DNA of 64,000 bases from Enoplolaimus lenunculus (GCA_030248215.1 JASANG010002845.1:62001-126000), one strand, 5' to 3'; shown: positions 36,023-48,263, counted from the stretch's first letter. Translations and numbers: made by a program. Notes: a model not told the origin generated them from the sequence alone.

Positions 36023-37562
36023 GATTATGTTAATTGTACGCCATATAAACACACCAGAGAGTATGGAGCAAAAGCAGGGTAATGTTATACATACATATTC
36101 ACGTCTGGCTTACAATCGTTATCCATATAGCGATGCTAGCATAACATAGGTTTGGTTATATTGGTTAAACCAGTGGTGTAGGCCGCCTCGCTGAACCAGT
36201 TTGGTAAATGCTATGCACATCACTGCTAACGCGACGCTGGGTATGGTATTATTTTAACAGGAATCTCGAAATCTGCTATTTGGTTGCAAACGTAATAGAC
36301 AGATTTAGTGAGTTCGATTGCCAGTTGAACTTTCGTTGATACCAGGGAAAGAGAGTTGACATCTCATCTGCCCGCACAAATGCCCGATGATAAACCGAGT
36401 GAAATTTGAGTGATTCAATAAAAATGAAGTCAACATGTAAGAGTATACTTTTAGTTAGGCTGTGTCGAAGCTTCAAAATATGTCGCAAATTGTTTTAAAG
36501 AACGGCAGAACCTGCACTGTATTTGATATTTTCGTTATAATTTTGGTATTTTGTACATTTCAATTTGATTTACGCTTTACACAGACATTAAAAACGCAGA
36601 CGTAGTGGTGAATCCAGGGGAACGCACGTAGCTCGACTAAAATCTTCCGGGCCAAGGCAATTTTAGAGATGGGCAACATTTTAAGTGTTTGGCTTCTATG
36701 CAAGCCTAATAGAAGATAATTTCAGGCGGAACCAGAAATATTTTCAAGATAATTGAACAGGGAACTAGAGATATTTTAAGGTGTTTGCGAAATTTTAGGA
36801 GATGGCAGCACCTGAATGTATGATCGATTAGTCCTTATCTAAACGCACAGTCCCTGATCCTTGAGAGATGGAGGATTGATTCATCCCATCTATAAGCATG
36901 GGGCCTGGCCCAAGGTACGGAATATGGACAACCGAGGAATTTAATGAAAAACAGTTGATTTTATATATGTCGGCGAACTCAATTCAGCGGTAAAATTTGT
37001 AAGGCTGCAGCACTCCGATTTAAAAATTATGGCTTTTAAACTTCAACTCTTCACTATATAAAACATGCATAATCGCCAACGAAATTTGTATAAACGAATA
37101 AACCTGGTAAAGCTTATAATGTACGAACATGCCAATCTTCCTCCTCCAATCTGCACGTGTTTGCACTATAACTTCGAGGGCTAAAACTTGAAGCGTTGGT
37201 CATGCAGCCATAATGTGGTACCGGTGAACTCAGCTCATCCAAATTTAGGGGATAGGCCACTTTTTGTTAAATTCCTAGATAGTAAATAGTGTTGTTCGGT
37301 TTATTTCTATCCGGCGGCTAGTTCACGAGTAGGTATATTGTGCCAGCCTGTCCACAGTACAGTTTACCCGAAAATTAAACTGTCAATATGTATACATGAT
37401 CATAAAATGAACACATTTGAATTCAACTAAACTATTCTATATAGAATAACGGATTGAAACATTTTAACCTCTGACGATAATTTCGTGAGCCTGCTAAGCT
37501 TGATTAGGTTGTTGAAAAATGAAATTTTCAAATATTCAATTTTGACCGTGAAATATAAAGAA

Positions 37563-37880
37563 CAGTAGATTAAGCATATTCATAAGTCGAAATTTTATAA
37601 GCCTAAACGCTGAAAAAATATTAAATTTCTAGCGTAAATAAAAACACGGGATATCATACGAAACCGGTTACTTTTATGTCCGTAACAGTAAATTAAGCAT
37701 ATTCCTAAATCGAAATTTAAGCCTAAACGCTGAAAAAATATTAAATTTCTAGCGTGAATAAAAACACGGGATATCATACGAAACCGGTTCCTTTTTGGGC
37801 CGTAACAGTAGATTAAGCATATTCCTAGATCGAAATCTAAGCCTAATCACTGAAAAAAAATTAAATTTCGAGTGTGAGAT
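37563..37880 (+). repeat. ~121-bp tandem repeat, 2.6 units, containing AAGCATATTCCTA
   Basis: GATTAAGCATATTCATAAGTCG recurs near 37568, 37690 and 37811, with CTAGCGT, AAATAAAAACACGGGATATC and GAAACCGGTT in between. The CAGTA.ATTAAGCATATTCCTA segment resembles the right-hand part of the TTAGGC-core MITE, so the unit may have grown from such an element. Confidence 0.78.
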
Positions 37881-38424
37881 TAGCATGGAAAATCAAAGAA
37901 ACCCGAAATACACATAATACATTAATGTTTCGAAATGAAATAATGTTTTGGCCGGTGCTGTTTGAAAAATCTTAATGTATATGAGTTTAAAGCAATGTGC
38001 ACATAACACATCCACAACCACAATTATCACGTTTAATTAATTTCAATTAGTTATAAACTTGTTTTAGAAAGCTTTGTATAAAGACCTGATTCGTTTTTCT
38101 GTATAGCACCGGTATGATCGGCTCGCACCGCTGCCCACTGCCCTTGAAACTCGTTCAGTACTTTAGTTCGATAATTACTTTTTCAATAATTTGAGCTTTA
38201 TTTGCATCAAATCGCCAGCCTCTGAATAACCTCCCTATTAATCAAGCTGGAATTTTGTTTAAACTGAATTTGAAAAAATACCAATAACCTTCGTACTATA
38301 GGTGAAAAATTGTAGTGAATTAACTTTCAGCTCGATTTACTTTTTAGGCTTCTTGTGATTATCTGCAAAAAGCTGCAGAATATAATATTTGTACTTGATG
38401 AAGTTGCAATTTTTCATAATTTTT

Positions 38425-38672
38425 GACCAATGTAAAGAACAGGGGCGGTACAGTATTATGAGCATATTCCTAAGCCTAAGCCTAAGCCTAAGCCTAAGCC
38501 TAAGCCTAAGCCTAAGCCTAAACCTAAGCCTAAGCCTAAGCCTAAGCCTAAGCCTACGCGTAAGAATGAGCATATTCCTAAGCCTAAACCTAAGCCAAGC
38601 CAAAAAGTAGTCTAAAGCTTAAGCTTACTCTACTGCAATCCCACAGAAAAACGTCCCGCCCCTGATCTTGTC
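38425..38672 (-). mobile_element. TTAGGC-core MITE with the longest telomere-like array in the window
   Basis: Left end GACCAATGTAAAGAACAGGGGCGG; from 38469 to about 38556 some 15 CCTAAG units with one A-for-G variant; then CGTAAGAATGAGCATATTCC, a few more units, and the other end broken after CCCCTGATCTTG. Both strands give long Leu-Ser or Arg-Leu repeat frames that are artefacts of the hexamer. Confidence 0.85.
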
Positions 38673-40144
38673 GGTTAACCTATATTGTCGTGATATCTAG
38701 CATAAGTCGTACACTTGATTTCATAAATGCTGTGCTGATGCATCCGTGAGTACTCCGTCCTGGAATGTTACTAATTTTCCTGGACCTTAGCTCAGCCATA
38801 ATTTCATTTAGGGAAAATATATTTCTATTTCTTAGACTCTTGAATCCCGTAAGTTATTCGAAATAAGCTTTACGATAATTTTTTACTTGGGCACAGGTTC
38901 AGACTTAAGCCCTATTCACACATGCAGTTTTTGTAGCGAGAACTCTCGACTACAGTTTGCACAAAATACTTGCAGTTGCTAGTACATGCAACGAAACATC
39001 ACTTTTATTCTGAATCTTGACGCGAATTTATATGAATAATTAGCAGACGAAGTGCATCGATTATCAAACATAAGCTATAACCTATCCGTTCAGCCCATTA
39101 TTGAATTCGACTTGCAACGCTGTTGATACCTATGAATTATTTCTTCGCGTGTATCAATCATGAATAAATTGCAGCTGCAAGTTCTTGGAATGAATTTTTA
39201 AGAAAAACTTTCAGATGTAAGAAACATTCATGCTTAAAGGTTTTACTCGAAATTTTTCTACCTGAAATCGCTTTCATATCGATGCAATTCCTATTTATTG
39301 CTTAAAATTAAAAGTAGTCTCGTCACTATCGCCCTTCACGAAACGGTCAGCAACACAGTTTCTGATTGGTCAATCAAAATGCAGGTGTAAGAAATTTGAG
39401 CGACTTGCAACTTCGTTCACAAGTGCGAATTAAATTCAATAGCATGAATTCCGGTTAATAATTACCAGCTGCAAGCACTTCAAAGCCGTTTTGTAACCAA
39501 ATGTGCACGTGCCACTAGCACGAACACGGAGGCTTAACTAAGCTTTAGTCTGAGCGTTAGCGCCGCTTTGATCTTAAATGTGAGTGAAATGCGAAAATAC
39601 AAACAACCCAGAAATGTATCACAAATTTTAACTTATCGACTGTTTCAGCCGTATCTTACCAACCATGACAACAAATGACCACATCTCATTAAACATTACA
39701 AGAATTAAAGTATACCTCACAAGAGTTCTTACAGGCACTGAACAGTTTAATGCTATATACTACGCAACAATGCTTTGAAACAGGCTAAGAGTTGATTAAA
39801 CTAGAACAATAAAAGACGTTATACTGAATTATCACAAATATACATGACTAGCAAGCGAGTAAAGGCGTTGTGATGTGATAGCAGCAATATTCTCTCGAAC
39901 GGCTGAAAGCCAAAACGCACCCCTGACGCAGAGTATTAGCCGTTAAATCATAGAAATATAATGCTTTTGTCTCTATTCGAGTGTCTCTCTCTCTTGGTAC
40001 GATGCCTACGGGGCAGCAGAGTCTCAAATCGTATATTTAGGCTGCTGTTGGTTGTTTCACAAACAACTAACAACTCAAAAAAAACGCAGTCAAACTGCAC
40101 TGCCCGATCGAAGGGGACATTATGGCCCAGATGCCTAAAATAGG

Positions 40145-40271
40145 AATTAAAACCAAAATTTTGTAGTATGATTTAGTACTAAAATTGCGTTTGGCTTCTC
40201 GTTCGCGAGGTTTTTTCACTGTTAACTATCATGCGGCTTGCCGATATTCAAAATTTCTGGATCCGCCACTG
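40145..40271. mobile_element. Partial copy of the CAGTGGCGGATCC family
   Basis: Core GATTTAGTACTAAAATTGCG with GGCTTCTCGTTCGCGAGG and the right end CTGGATCCGCCACTG; the left end is missing. Confidence 0.6.
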
Positions 40272-40504
40272 CATAACTACTGTGTAAGCTACTGCTGCAA
40301 AAGCCTGCCGCAAGCAAAACTATAACTATAGACCGCGCTGATATAAATAGTTTGCACGACGGAAAATATAACGTTTTATACTTCGAAAACAACCGTATCA
40401 CAGCACAACAAGCTAGCGAGTACACAGTCTCTTGATCTGTTCTGTTTTAAACTATGAGCTGAGCTGTGAGACTGAGAGCTGCAGGCAAATAGCCAGCTAA
40501 ACTG

Positions 40505-40672
40505 ACGGGTTCGCAGCCAGAGGGACACGCCAGAGGGCTCAGCTGCCACTGGCAAAAATCCCCCTAGAAAATTTTCAACCTTGCCTGTTTGTCATCGAAA
40601 ACTCTTATACCGTTCAACATTTAGTCGCCCTTGCAAGGTGAGTTGGCTACAGGCCTGACAAACAACAGAAAG
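40505..40672 (-). repeat. CAGGCCCGTAGCCAG-family copy
   Basis: GGTTCGCAGCCAGAGGGACA, AAAATTTTCAACCTTGCCTG, GCAAGGTGAGTTGGCTACAGG then CCTG; reverse orientation. Confidence 0.55.
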
Positions 40673-41292
40673 GGACAAAACAATTTTAGGAGAGTATGAA
40701 ATTAAAAGCTCGCAAGCGGGGCTAAAATTTTTCTACAGGGCTGAGGGTCCCTGGTCCGTCTCTGGTTACGGCGCGGTATAATTGGTATTTTGAGGTCAAA
40801 TGGGGGTACAAAGGGTTCACAATCGAAATGTATCCAGCATTAAAATTCACGATTATATAGAATCACCCGGATCGTGGAGGTGAAGGTTCTCAGGCTTGCA
40901 AAAAGTCATAGAAATGTAACGATGGCAACTAAGGTACAACACGAGGTCTGGCTGCGGCTCTTTTCCATAATTTTACAGAAATTGTATCGTGCGGTTCATA
41001 AACGCTTTTTATCTTTTGGTACAGGTTCGAGAAGTTATTTGTCAGGAATTCCTAAAAATTATAGAAGCCTAAAACTAAAATATTCGACACTTTACAAACG
41101 GTTGTTGAAATTAGTTAAACATCATTTTCAGATTCGGGTGTTTTCCGTTATCTCCCAGCCCGTGTTCGTCCAAAAATGGTTCGATTTTGATGATTTTTGC
41201 ATATTTAAGCTTGTCGTCATGACGTCCCTTGATCATTTAAAGCATAAATTTGAATTTTTGAAAATTTCGATTCTATGAGGTCGCAAGGCCCC

Positions 41293-41445
41293 CGTTGGGT
41301 CCCAAAAAATTTTTCGTCAAAAAGTTTAAGAAATTATACGCCATACGGTGCAGGTTAAGGAGCTGAGTAGAATGGCGTTAAATTTTTCGCAATCAGACAA
41401 TTGGTTTAACAAGTATTGTCAAATAACTGATTTGGCGACGTTCCA
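41293..41445 (+). repeat. Dispersed repeat shared with 14386-14530
   Basis: GGTCCCAAAAAATTTTTCGTC, TTTTTCGCAATCAGACAATTGG and GTCAAATAACTGATTTGG match the 14.4 kb copy in order and strand. Confidence 0.5.
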
Positions 41446-41487
41446 AATCTTTGGCAGCACGTTAATACCATTGTACTCAGCTACGCA

Positions 41488-41711
41488 CACTGCAAATAAT
41501 GGTGAGTAGACAAATTGAGTCTCTCTGAAATAGGCTTTTCAGGACCACACAAACTTAGTCAAATTCGTCTCCGCCAGAGTCAAATTCAACTCACCGAGCG
41601 ACTCAGGTAGTGGAATTTGACTCTGGCGGAATCGAATTTTGACTCAGTTTTCATAATCCGGAAAAGCCTATTTCGGAGAGAGTCAATTTGACTCACCCTA
41701 TTTTGCAGTGC
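41488..41711. mobile_element. Palindromic GACTC-rich MITE with splice-site-like ends, copy 1
   Basis: CACTGCAAATAATGGTGAGT at the left and ACTCACCCTATTTTGCAGTG at the right are inverted repeats that extend through AAATAGGCTTTTC(C/A)GGA. The whole element nearly folds on itself, with GAGTCAAATT repeats inside. GGTGAGT is a 5' splice consensus and CTATTTTGCAG a 3' splice consensus. Confidence 0.75.
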
Positions 41712-42234
41712 AAGCTGCATCGTATGGTATATAAACTGTCAAACATTTTCAACAGAAAAATTTTTTGGCCCCAATTTAGGCGTAAAATGATTAGCGGAGG
41801 TCACGACAATCACCAAATATTTAAAAATTTTCAAAATCAAACCGTTTTGGAGGAAACGCGGGCTGGCGGCCGGATAAACAAAAGACCCCATAGATTGCGT
41901 ACCTCTGCCCAAATTTATATATTTATACATAAATAACATAGCGGGAACAAAACCAATTTCAGCTATACTCTCTCTCGGCCAATGTACAACAAGCAGCAGC
42001 GTCTATCACAACGAAACGATAAACCACAGAGTTATGGTTTATATTCAGCCTTTTCGAATATCTTCAGTATGTGTGCTGTATATCCCTACATTTTAATATT
42101 ATTGCTTTGTGGGAAACTGGCTAACGCTGGCTAAGAACGCCAAGAGACAAAACCAGTATAACTACTGGGCAAAACCCAAAACAAACAACAATTTATATAT
42201 TCTCCGGCTCGTGTGCCCTACTTTTATACGTTTT

Positions 42235-42350
42235 GCCTTAGAATTAGATTTTGGAAAATGCTTACGTAAACCTAGGCCTCAACCTAAACATTTTGCTTAA
42301 GTCGTTATCCAATGTTGAAGCCTAAGCCCAAGCGTAACCTTAAACGTTTA
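42235..42350 (-). repeat. Degenerate CCTAAG patch
   Basis: CCTAGGCCTCAACCTAAAC and CCTAAGCCCAAGCGTAACC around a CCAATG-like segment; no ends can be set. Confidence 0.35.
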
Positions 42351-43156
42351 ATATTTTCCATGAAACATTAAATTCTGTTATTAAGCCTGTACTGTTGTCA
42401 ATAACGTACCTCCCGTCGTTCACTTGTCATCGTACGGCTCTGAGGCTAAATGTTCACGAACGCTACATTTGTACTATACGCTGTCTAATCCGAAATTTCA
42501 TCGACTCAACAATTTGGTCATCCGTCACTAAGATTAAAGCTTTACGATTACGCTTAACATTATGCTTAGATTTATTAATAGGCTAAAGGACACTGTTGGG
42601 CTACAAGTTGTCAGCTGCAAATTGTCGTAGATTCGTACTACACTTGTTTTATTCTTCTTTTTACCTATTGTCATAACCAATTTTGTTCCCCACCGTTATA
42701 CACTTAATCGCTAACGTATATAATTTCATAGCTAATATATTTATCGATCGAAATGTAAAACATTGCTGGCCAAACGCTGAGCCTACACGACTAAGCCGCT
42801 TCTGAGAACAGTTTAACTGGACAAAATGTATGGAAAACACAGCGAGCATTTGTAGAATAGACGATTTATATAGTCTGCCATTTCTTTTTGGCCAGCAACG
42901 GCATAACCAATCTACTAAACCCGTTATACTAGTCGCTATTAACGTACGCCATATATATAGCACTCTACTCACAATGTTTGCTCGTGTCCTCTGCTGTGCT
43001 ATGCCTTAAAGCACGAAAGCAATTTTCAAACGCCACTTCTCTCTCTGTCTTTGATAGTTCCAAATGCCGGCGTATATTCTCTGTCACGAAGCTGTGCTTA
43101 AAGCATTTATCGAATAGGGGACGTATAGAAGGGGGGGTGAAAGAACCATGTTACTG

Positions 43157-43305
43157 TTAGGGCCGTTTCGGTTTCTGGTGGGTCTGTAAAAGAGTACGCG
43201 TATATTCTAACCTACATTTTTTTGTTTAGGTTTAGGAATACAATTTTTTCCACGCTTTGGATTAGGCTAAAGTATAATGCTTAATCTACTGTTACGGCCG
43301 CAAAA
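43157..43305 (+). mobile_element. Probable decayed TTAGGC-core MITE
   Basis: AGGGCCGTTTCGGTTTCTGG at the left, GTTTAGGTTTAGGAATAC in the middle and TACTGTTACGGCC at the right follow the family order, but the outermost bases are not recognisable. Confidence 0.45.
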
Positions 43306-43954
43306 GTAACATTTCGCCAAATCGACGATATATATCCGTCAAAATTTTTGGAGCAACTAGAAAAAAGTCACTACACAGTCTTTAGAATACGTCGCCGGAT
43401 ACTATGGATGCATGATGAATTTTATTGCTTACATACAAAACAAAGCTTAAATATTAAAATTATTCCCTCCCGAAATGAACCTTAGCCACGCCTGTGTTGT
43501 TATTGAAGTATATATGACTACGTATCTGTGTTTTCGTCTGGTCTGTTATAACCAGAGAGCTGTGTATACTTCGACGGCACCGTTTATATATTATATTTCA
43601 AATGAGGGCGGAAAAGGGTAAAGCAGTGGTCGCTACTTAGCAATGAAAATACCATGAAAGCTCTAAGTCGACGTTAATATATAATTCCCTTAAAGTTTAG
43701 GCTTTAAGTATGTCAATTCGTTATAAAAATTTATATTTTAGATTCAATGTATGGTAGGTATTTTGGAACACTAAAATAATTAGCATCGATTTGGTTCAAA
43801 TTTCAGCACAAAAGTTGAAAGTAAACTAATTTTCAGTGTAGATAACCAAGGTTTATTTGTGTGTCAGCCAATTTGACTCAACTCTGTAAATATTTGTCAA
43901 ATCGGTTTTCGGATCCATTCGAGTCGGCTACCCTCATTGGCTTTCTTAGCATCA

Positions 43955-44135
43955 TATTCATTAAAGTCTAAGCCTACGTCTAACAGTTTCGTCGTAACGA
44001 CAGGTCTATAACAAATCAGCCTAGGCATACACCACAGCCAGCCTAGGCAAAGATTATTTTTTAAGTTTGAGCTTATACTCTATTTCAGTCCCGTGGAAAA
44101 ACGGCACGCTCCTGAAAGTAACATACGCCGGTTAA
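43955..44135 (-). repeat. Decayed TTAGGC-core MITE
   Basis: CTAAGCCTACGTC at the left, then AGTCCCGTGGAAAAACGGCA with CTCCTGAAAGTAACATACGCC at the right follow the family order in reverse orientation, heavily mutated. Confidence 0.45.
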
Positions 44136-44640
44136 CAACAGTTATAGTCTTAAACGACGAGATAGAACAACAATAATAAAAATACCTCAAAATGCTTCGA
44201 CTACGGTGAGTGGTACACTACTATAATAAACATTACGACAATATTTTCAAACTCGAAAATGGTATAGTATAACTTTGTGGGCATTTCAAGCGAAACTATA
44301 TTATAGTGTTCACCAAACCAGAAGCAGTACTACATTCAACTACTATACGCTTCGGGTACAACTATACGTTTTGTCTGTCCATGGTGAGATTGTTATCACG
44401 GTGTCTACAACATGGAGCGTATATTTATATGCCAACAAACGTAGAAATGTTAGAACATTTGTGCGCACGTTGTGCTAGCATACGAAAGGCGCTTTTAGCC
44501 ACAGTTTTGGGGCCGTAGCCAAACAAACTGAGTGTATATTGACCAAGTTTCCGCAAGTCGTCGTATATATATTGAAATAAAAATAACGGATGTGTCTAAA
44601 ACTGGGATGGTATATTTGACATATATAAATTTAAAACTAG

Positions 44641-44760
44641 ATATATACTTGAAAAATCGACTAGCACCCCGTATACTCCGGTAGAATTTTTGCAGCGAAT
44701 TTATATACTTGAAAACTCGACCTCCAGCCCGTATACTCCGGTAGAATTTTTGCCGCAAAT
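44641..44760 (+). repeat. 60-bp tandem duplication
   Basis: TATATACTTGAAAAATCGAC and TATATACTTGAAAACTCGAC each continue to CCGTATACTCCGGTAG and AATTTTTGC; two units with few differences. Confidence 0.85.
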
Positions 44761-45875
44761 TTAGGCAATTCTGGTAGCGAAATTTTTGTTTTTATCTTGT
44801 ACAAAAACTTTTGTGGTTCAGCGAGTTTTAAGTTTTCATTTTTACAGAGATTATTCAAAAAACAAGCTTAAACACATCGAATGTTTCGTTTATGCATTGC
44901 ATGTCTTAAATTTTAGCAGATTCTATTTTTTTTAATATTACCCCTGTTCTGTTTCGTTTTTGGCTATATAGGTATGTATTTGTGATATATCTGCACCCTG
45001 GTTTCAACTGTGGTGAAATGTTGAGCTGAAGCCTGCACAATGAAATCAACGGAGACATATGAATGTAAAATATGAGCTCGTTCGAGACTTGTTAGTCGTT
45101 CGGGAACAGCATAAATATTGCTGGCTGAAAAAGAATGCATTGAAAAAATTGAAATTGAAAATACGTTTCTTTTTTGATCACAGAAGCCAGCAATTTTAAA
45201 TGGATTTTGCAATCAATGTCTTTATAAACAGGGTGTGTAATTATGGTAGCAATATAACGGAAACGGATAGCGAATAAACTAACGGAAAGTGAAAACGCAT
45301 GCTGAAATTTTACAGTTGAGACAAATATATTCACGATGCTTTGTAATATTTTAAGAAAAAAGCGGATGGATACAGTTTTTAAAATGTTCGGTTACTTTTT
45401 GTTATTTTTATTTCAAATCAAACATATTCAGCATATAAAAATTGAGTGATTTGCAAGTAATTATGAGTGGAAAAAATAGCGAAAGGTATTTCAATACAAA
45501 TTGCTGCAACTGTTCAATTTGATATAAAACTGACCAAAATTCATCGAAACAAACATTTTAAGTGCATTCGCGATTTTTTTCTTTATTAAAATGTTAGAAA
45601 AGTTGGTAAATATTGACATATGCAAAAATATAACGAATATTTATACGTCTCTCGCTGGGTTACTGAATCCCTACTTAAGTATTGTTTCACATGAGCTAAG
45701 CAATTACTTTGCCAATTCAACGTTTCAGTGATCATACTTAAGTTAAGCATATACTTTAGTCCGAGACCAAGTTTAATATATTATATAACTACCGTTGCCG
45801 GAATAATTACTTTGGTCTAAACGGGCATTTCAGCTCCATTGTACCTTCTCATTAACAATTAACGTAAAGCTAAAC

Positions 45876-46077
45876 GGCTCATGTATAGAACAGGACCGGA
45901 TCGTTTTCCGGAGGGGCTATAATAGAGTCAGGTTAAGCTTTAGACTAGTTTTTTGCTTAGGCTTAGGTTTAGGCTTAGGCTTAGGAATAGGCTCATTCAT
46001 ACGCTTAGGCTTAAGTTTAGGCTTAGGCTTAGGAATATGGTTATACTATTGTTCCTGCTCTGTTCTATACATGGGCC
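45876..46077 (+). mobile_element. TTAGGC-core MITE, second subfamily, perfect 8-bp target duplication
   Basis: GGCTCATGTATAGAACAGGA at the left and TGTTCTATACATGGGCC at the right; AGCTAAAC flanks both sides (45868-45875 and 46078-46085). Two arrays of TTAGGC separated by GGAATAGGCTCATTCATACG. Confidence 0.9.
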
Positions 46078-46487
46078 AGCTAAACAATGGCAAAGGCTTT
46101 CCACTTCTGACGGTATAGGTCAAATTTACTGTTTGTCTGTTTTTGGTCCAAAAGTCATATATTTTCTGGAAGCCGGCGGCTTAAGTACTTAACTTGCGTG
46201 TAAATACTTAAGTATATAAGATTGCGGAAACCTGCAACTAATAAACCGTTTCTGTTTTTGTTTTCATTATTTTGATCGTTATCCGTTTCTGTTATTTTTA
46301 CCATTCGTTTACTACACTCGGCTCCTTACCGTGATAGCTGGATAACTGCTTATTAATACACATTGCTAAATCCACTTGTTCTCATTTTGTACCTATTTTG
46401 AATACATTCAACACAAAGACATTAAAAACCTTGTATTACTACTTGTGATTTCGCTTATACACCATATTTGTTGTTTATGCTAGTGAA

Positions 46488-46662
46488 AGGTGGACCCGCA
46501 TCCAGATGGGGGCCACGGTGGCTGAGACCCCTGGAAGAGTTTTGATCCCCCTAAATAATTCCAACCTTGTTTGTATTGAGTCACGGGAAACCCTTGAATA
46601 CCCCTCCTGAAAAATGGTTAGATACCCACCCCTAGCAAGGTCAGATGGCTACTGTCCTGGTG
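46488..46662 (-). repeat. CAGGCCCGTAGCCAG-family copy
   Basis: GGACCCGCATCCAGATGGGG at the left, CAACCTTGTTTGTATTGAG inside, GATGGCTACTGTCCTGG at the right; flanks TGAAAGGT and TGAAACGT match 7 of 8. Confidence 0.58.
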
Positions 46663-46832
46663 AAACGTTACACAGAGATACTGCGTTTAACAAATAATTT
46701 TTAATCTTTTTAGTTTAGTTTTTTCGCGCACAATTAATTTAAGCTATGGAAGAATAAGAATCCATCTGGCAATAGACTTATATATAGGCTTAGACATTCG
46801 ATATACCTAAACAAGAAACCTTTATCATATAG

Positions 46833-47045
46833 GGCCAATGTATAGAACAGAGGCGGAACAGTATTATAAGCATATTCATAAGCTTACGCCTAATCCTAAG
46901 CCTAATCCTAAGCGTAAGTGGGCATATTCCTAAGCCTAAGCCTAAGCCTAAGCCTAAGCCAGGCAAAAAATAGCCTAAACCTTCAGCTTAATACTCTATT
47001 CTAGTCCCAGAGAAAAACGTTCCGCCCCTGATCTTTACATGGGCC
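46833..47045 (-). mobile_element. TTAGGC-core MITE, 8-bp target duplication (7/8)
   Basis: GGCCAATGTATAGAACAGAGGCGG at the left (outer part like the second subfamily, inner part like the first) and GATCTTTACATGGGCC at the right. Flanks TCATATAG and TCATACAG. Two CCTAAG arrays. A possible recombinant between subfamilies. Confidence 0.88.
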
Positions 47046-47173
47046 TCATACAGCTATAATTTGTTCTGACCAGCTCTCAAAGCAGAAAACCTGATTTTCT
47101 GTACTTGTCAATTGTGGTCCGCTCTATATGGAGCTAACTTTGGGACTGCAGATAACAAAATGTACCAAATGAC

Positions 47174-47352
47174 ATGAATTTTTGGGCAAAATTCAAATCT
47201 ACACATGAAGACAATACTTTTCGGAACCATATTGGCGATATGGTTGAATTGGTACCACAGTTGTTACAAAATGTATGTACGCCAATCGCTATTTTGCATG
47301 GAAAATCCAAACTGAAGCAACGTCTACTAACCCAGTGGACCTCAGGATCGCT
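47174..47352 (+). CDS. Candidate exon, unassigned (starts with Met)
   Basis: An ATG opens a frame MNFWAKFKSTHEDNTFRNHI...LHGKSKLKQRLLTQWTSGS of ordinary, non-repetitive composition that runs into a consensus GTGAGT donor at 47353 in phase 2. It lies 130 bases after a TTAGGC-type transposon, in DNA without other repeats. It could be the first coding exon of a plus-strand gene. No family recognised. Confidence 0.35.
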
Positions 47353-47571
47353 GTGAGTATAACGCGTTGTTTACTTTAGTTTTATGAAAATCAAAATTGT
47401 TTTTCATATTCGCTTTTAGAAAACGAAAATAGAAGTGGAAAATTGAACGTATTTTATTTCAAAACTTCTAGCTTTTTACGTTATCTCTTTTTAAAGCTTC
47501 TAGATTTTTTTGATATAATCAAATGAGGAAAATGAGTTTTTGATTTCCACATACTGAGCGCAATATTTAAG

Positions 47572-47682
47572 TGAAAGAAGGCATACGTGGACCCAGTGCC
47601 GGTACAGATAGTGGTATGGGCATCACTCGCGAGCAAAAAGCCAGACGCATTTTAAAACTTCGGCGGTTTTTGTTTCAACAGG
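47572..47682 (+). CDS. Candidate exon, unassigned (basic helix)
   Basis: After an acceptor ATATTTAAG the frame reads EGIRGPSAGTDSGMGITREQ then KARRILKLRRFLFQQ, ending at a CAG|GTTAGG donor. KARRILKLRRFLFQQ is faintly like the first helix of TAFH/NHR1 domains, but the match is too short to assign. Its entry phase (1) does not fit the exon at 47174-47352 (phase 2), so the two are not directly joined. Confidence 0.32.
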
Positions 47683-48087
47683 TTAGGCTGGGGGCCCCGT
47701 TTAGCGGTGGGCGCTCCCCAAACGGTGTGTATGGGGGAGGCTGCTCTGGCCCAGCGTGGAACGGTGATGTCTGGCGGTGTCAGTGGATACCCAAAGAAAA
47801 ATAAAGGGGTGTCGCTGACACCCCTAAAAATCAACCTAAACGCAATTTTCGTACTGGGTTTAAAACGTTTAGTGTACTACCTGTGTTTTGACTGTTGGTC
47901 GCCTAACGAGGATCGTATTCCGTACTGGATTTAATGATCCTCGTGTTTTGGGGTTAGCTCCTGCGCTTCCGTTTGACACCTCTATAGAAAAAAATCGTTT
48001 CAGGATGTCTGAGTGAACGGCGCTTAAAACAACAGCTTTACTACCGGCAGTATTCTTTGTATTAACATCATGTGTCACTGTATTACC

Positions 48088-48263
48088 GATCCATGTAAAA
48101 GGTCAGTTGCGGAACGTTTTTCTGCTGAACTGATATAGAATAACCTTAAGCTTTAGATATATTCTTTGCTTTAGGTTTAAGTATAAGCTCATTTTTACGC
48201 TTTAGACTTTAGGCTTAGGAATCTGCTTATACTACTGTTACGGGCCTGCTGTATACATTGACC
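48088..48263 (+). mobile_element. TTAGGC-core MITE, worn, 8-bp target duplication (7/8)
   Basis: GATCCATGTAAAAGGTCAG at the left and GTATACATTGACC at the right with flanks GTATTACC and GTATCACC. The array has mostly decayed to TTTAGG-like units. Confidence 0.82.

Larger units (their letters stand above)
29098..47173. other. Gene-poor stretch
   Basis: 18 kb without a recognisable gene. It contains MITEs (listed separately), the 30.7 kb minisatellite, microsatellites and tandem duplications. A 134-codon frame at 40874-41278 has ordinary composition, but its 3' part adjoins a dispersed repeat and no homology is evident. 31.6-34.9 kb and 36.0-37.5 kb show nothing I can name. Confidence 0.45.

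Noticed and set aside
38469-38556. True telomere or chromosome-fusion scar
   Set aside because: The array lies within a mobile element with recognisable ends, and the same structure recurs at 18 other places.
38337-38610. Leu-Ser and Arg-Leu repeat frames
   Set aside because: Direct translation of the CCTAAG/TTAGGC hexamer array inside a MITE.
40874-41278. 134-codon plus-strand frame
   Set aside because: No recognised motif, no good splice context, and its end adjoins a dispersed repeat; kept out as a gene for lack of support.
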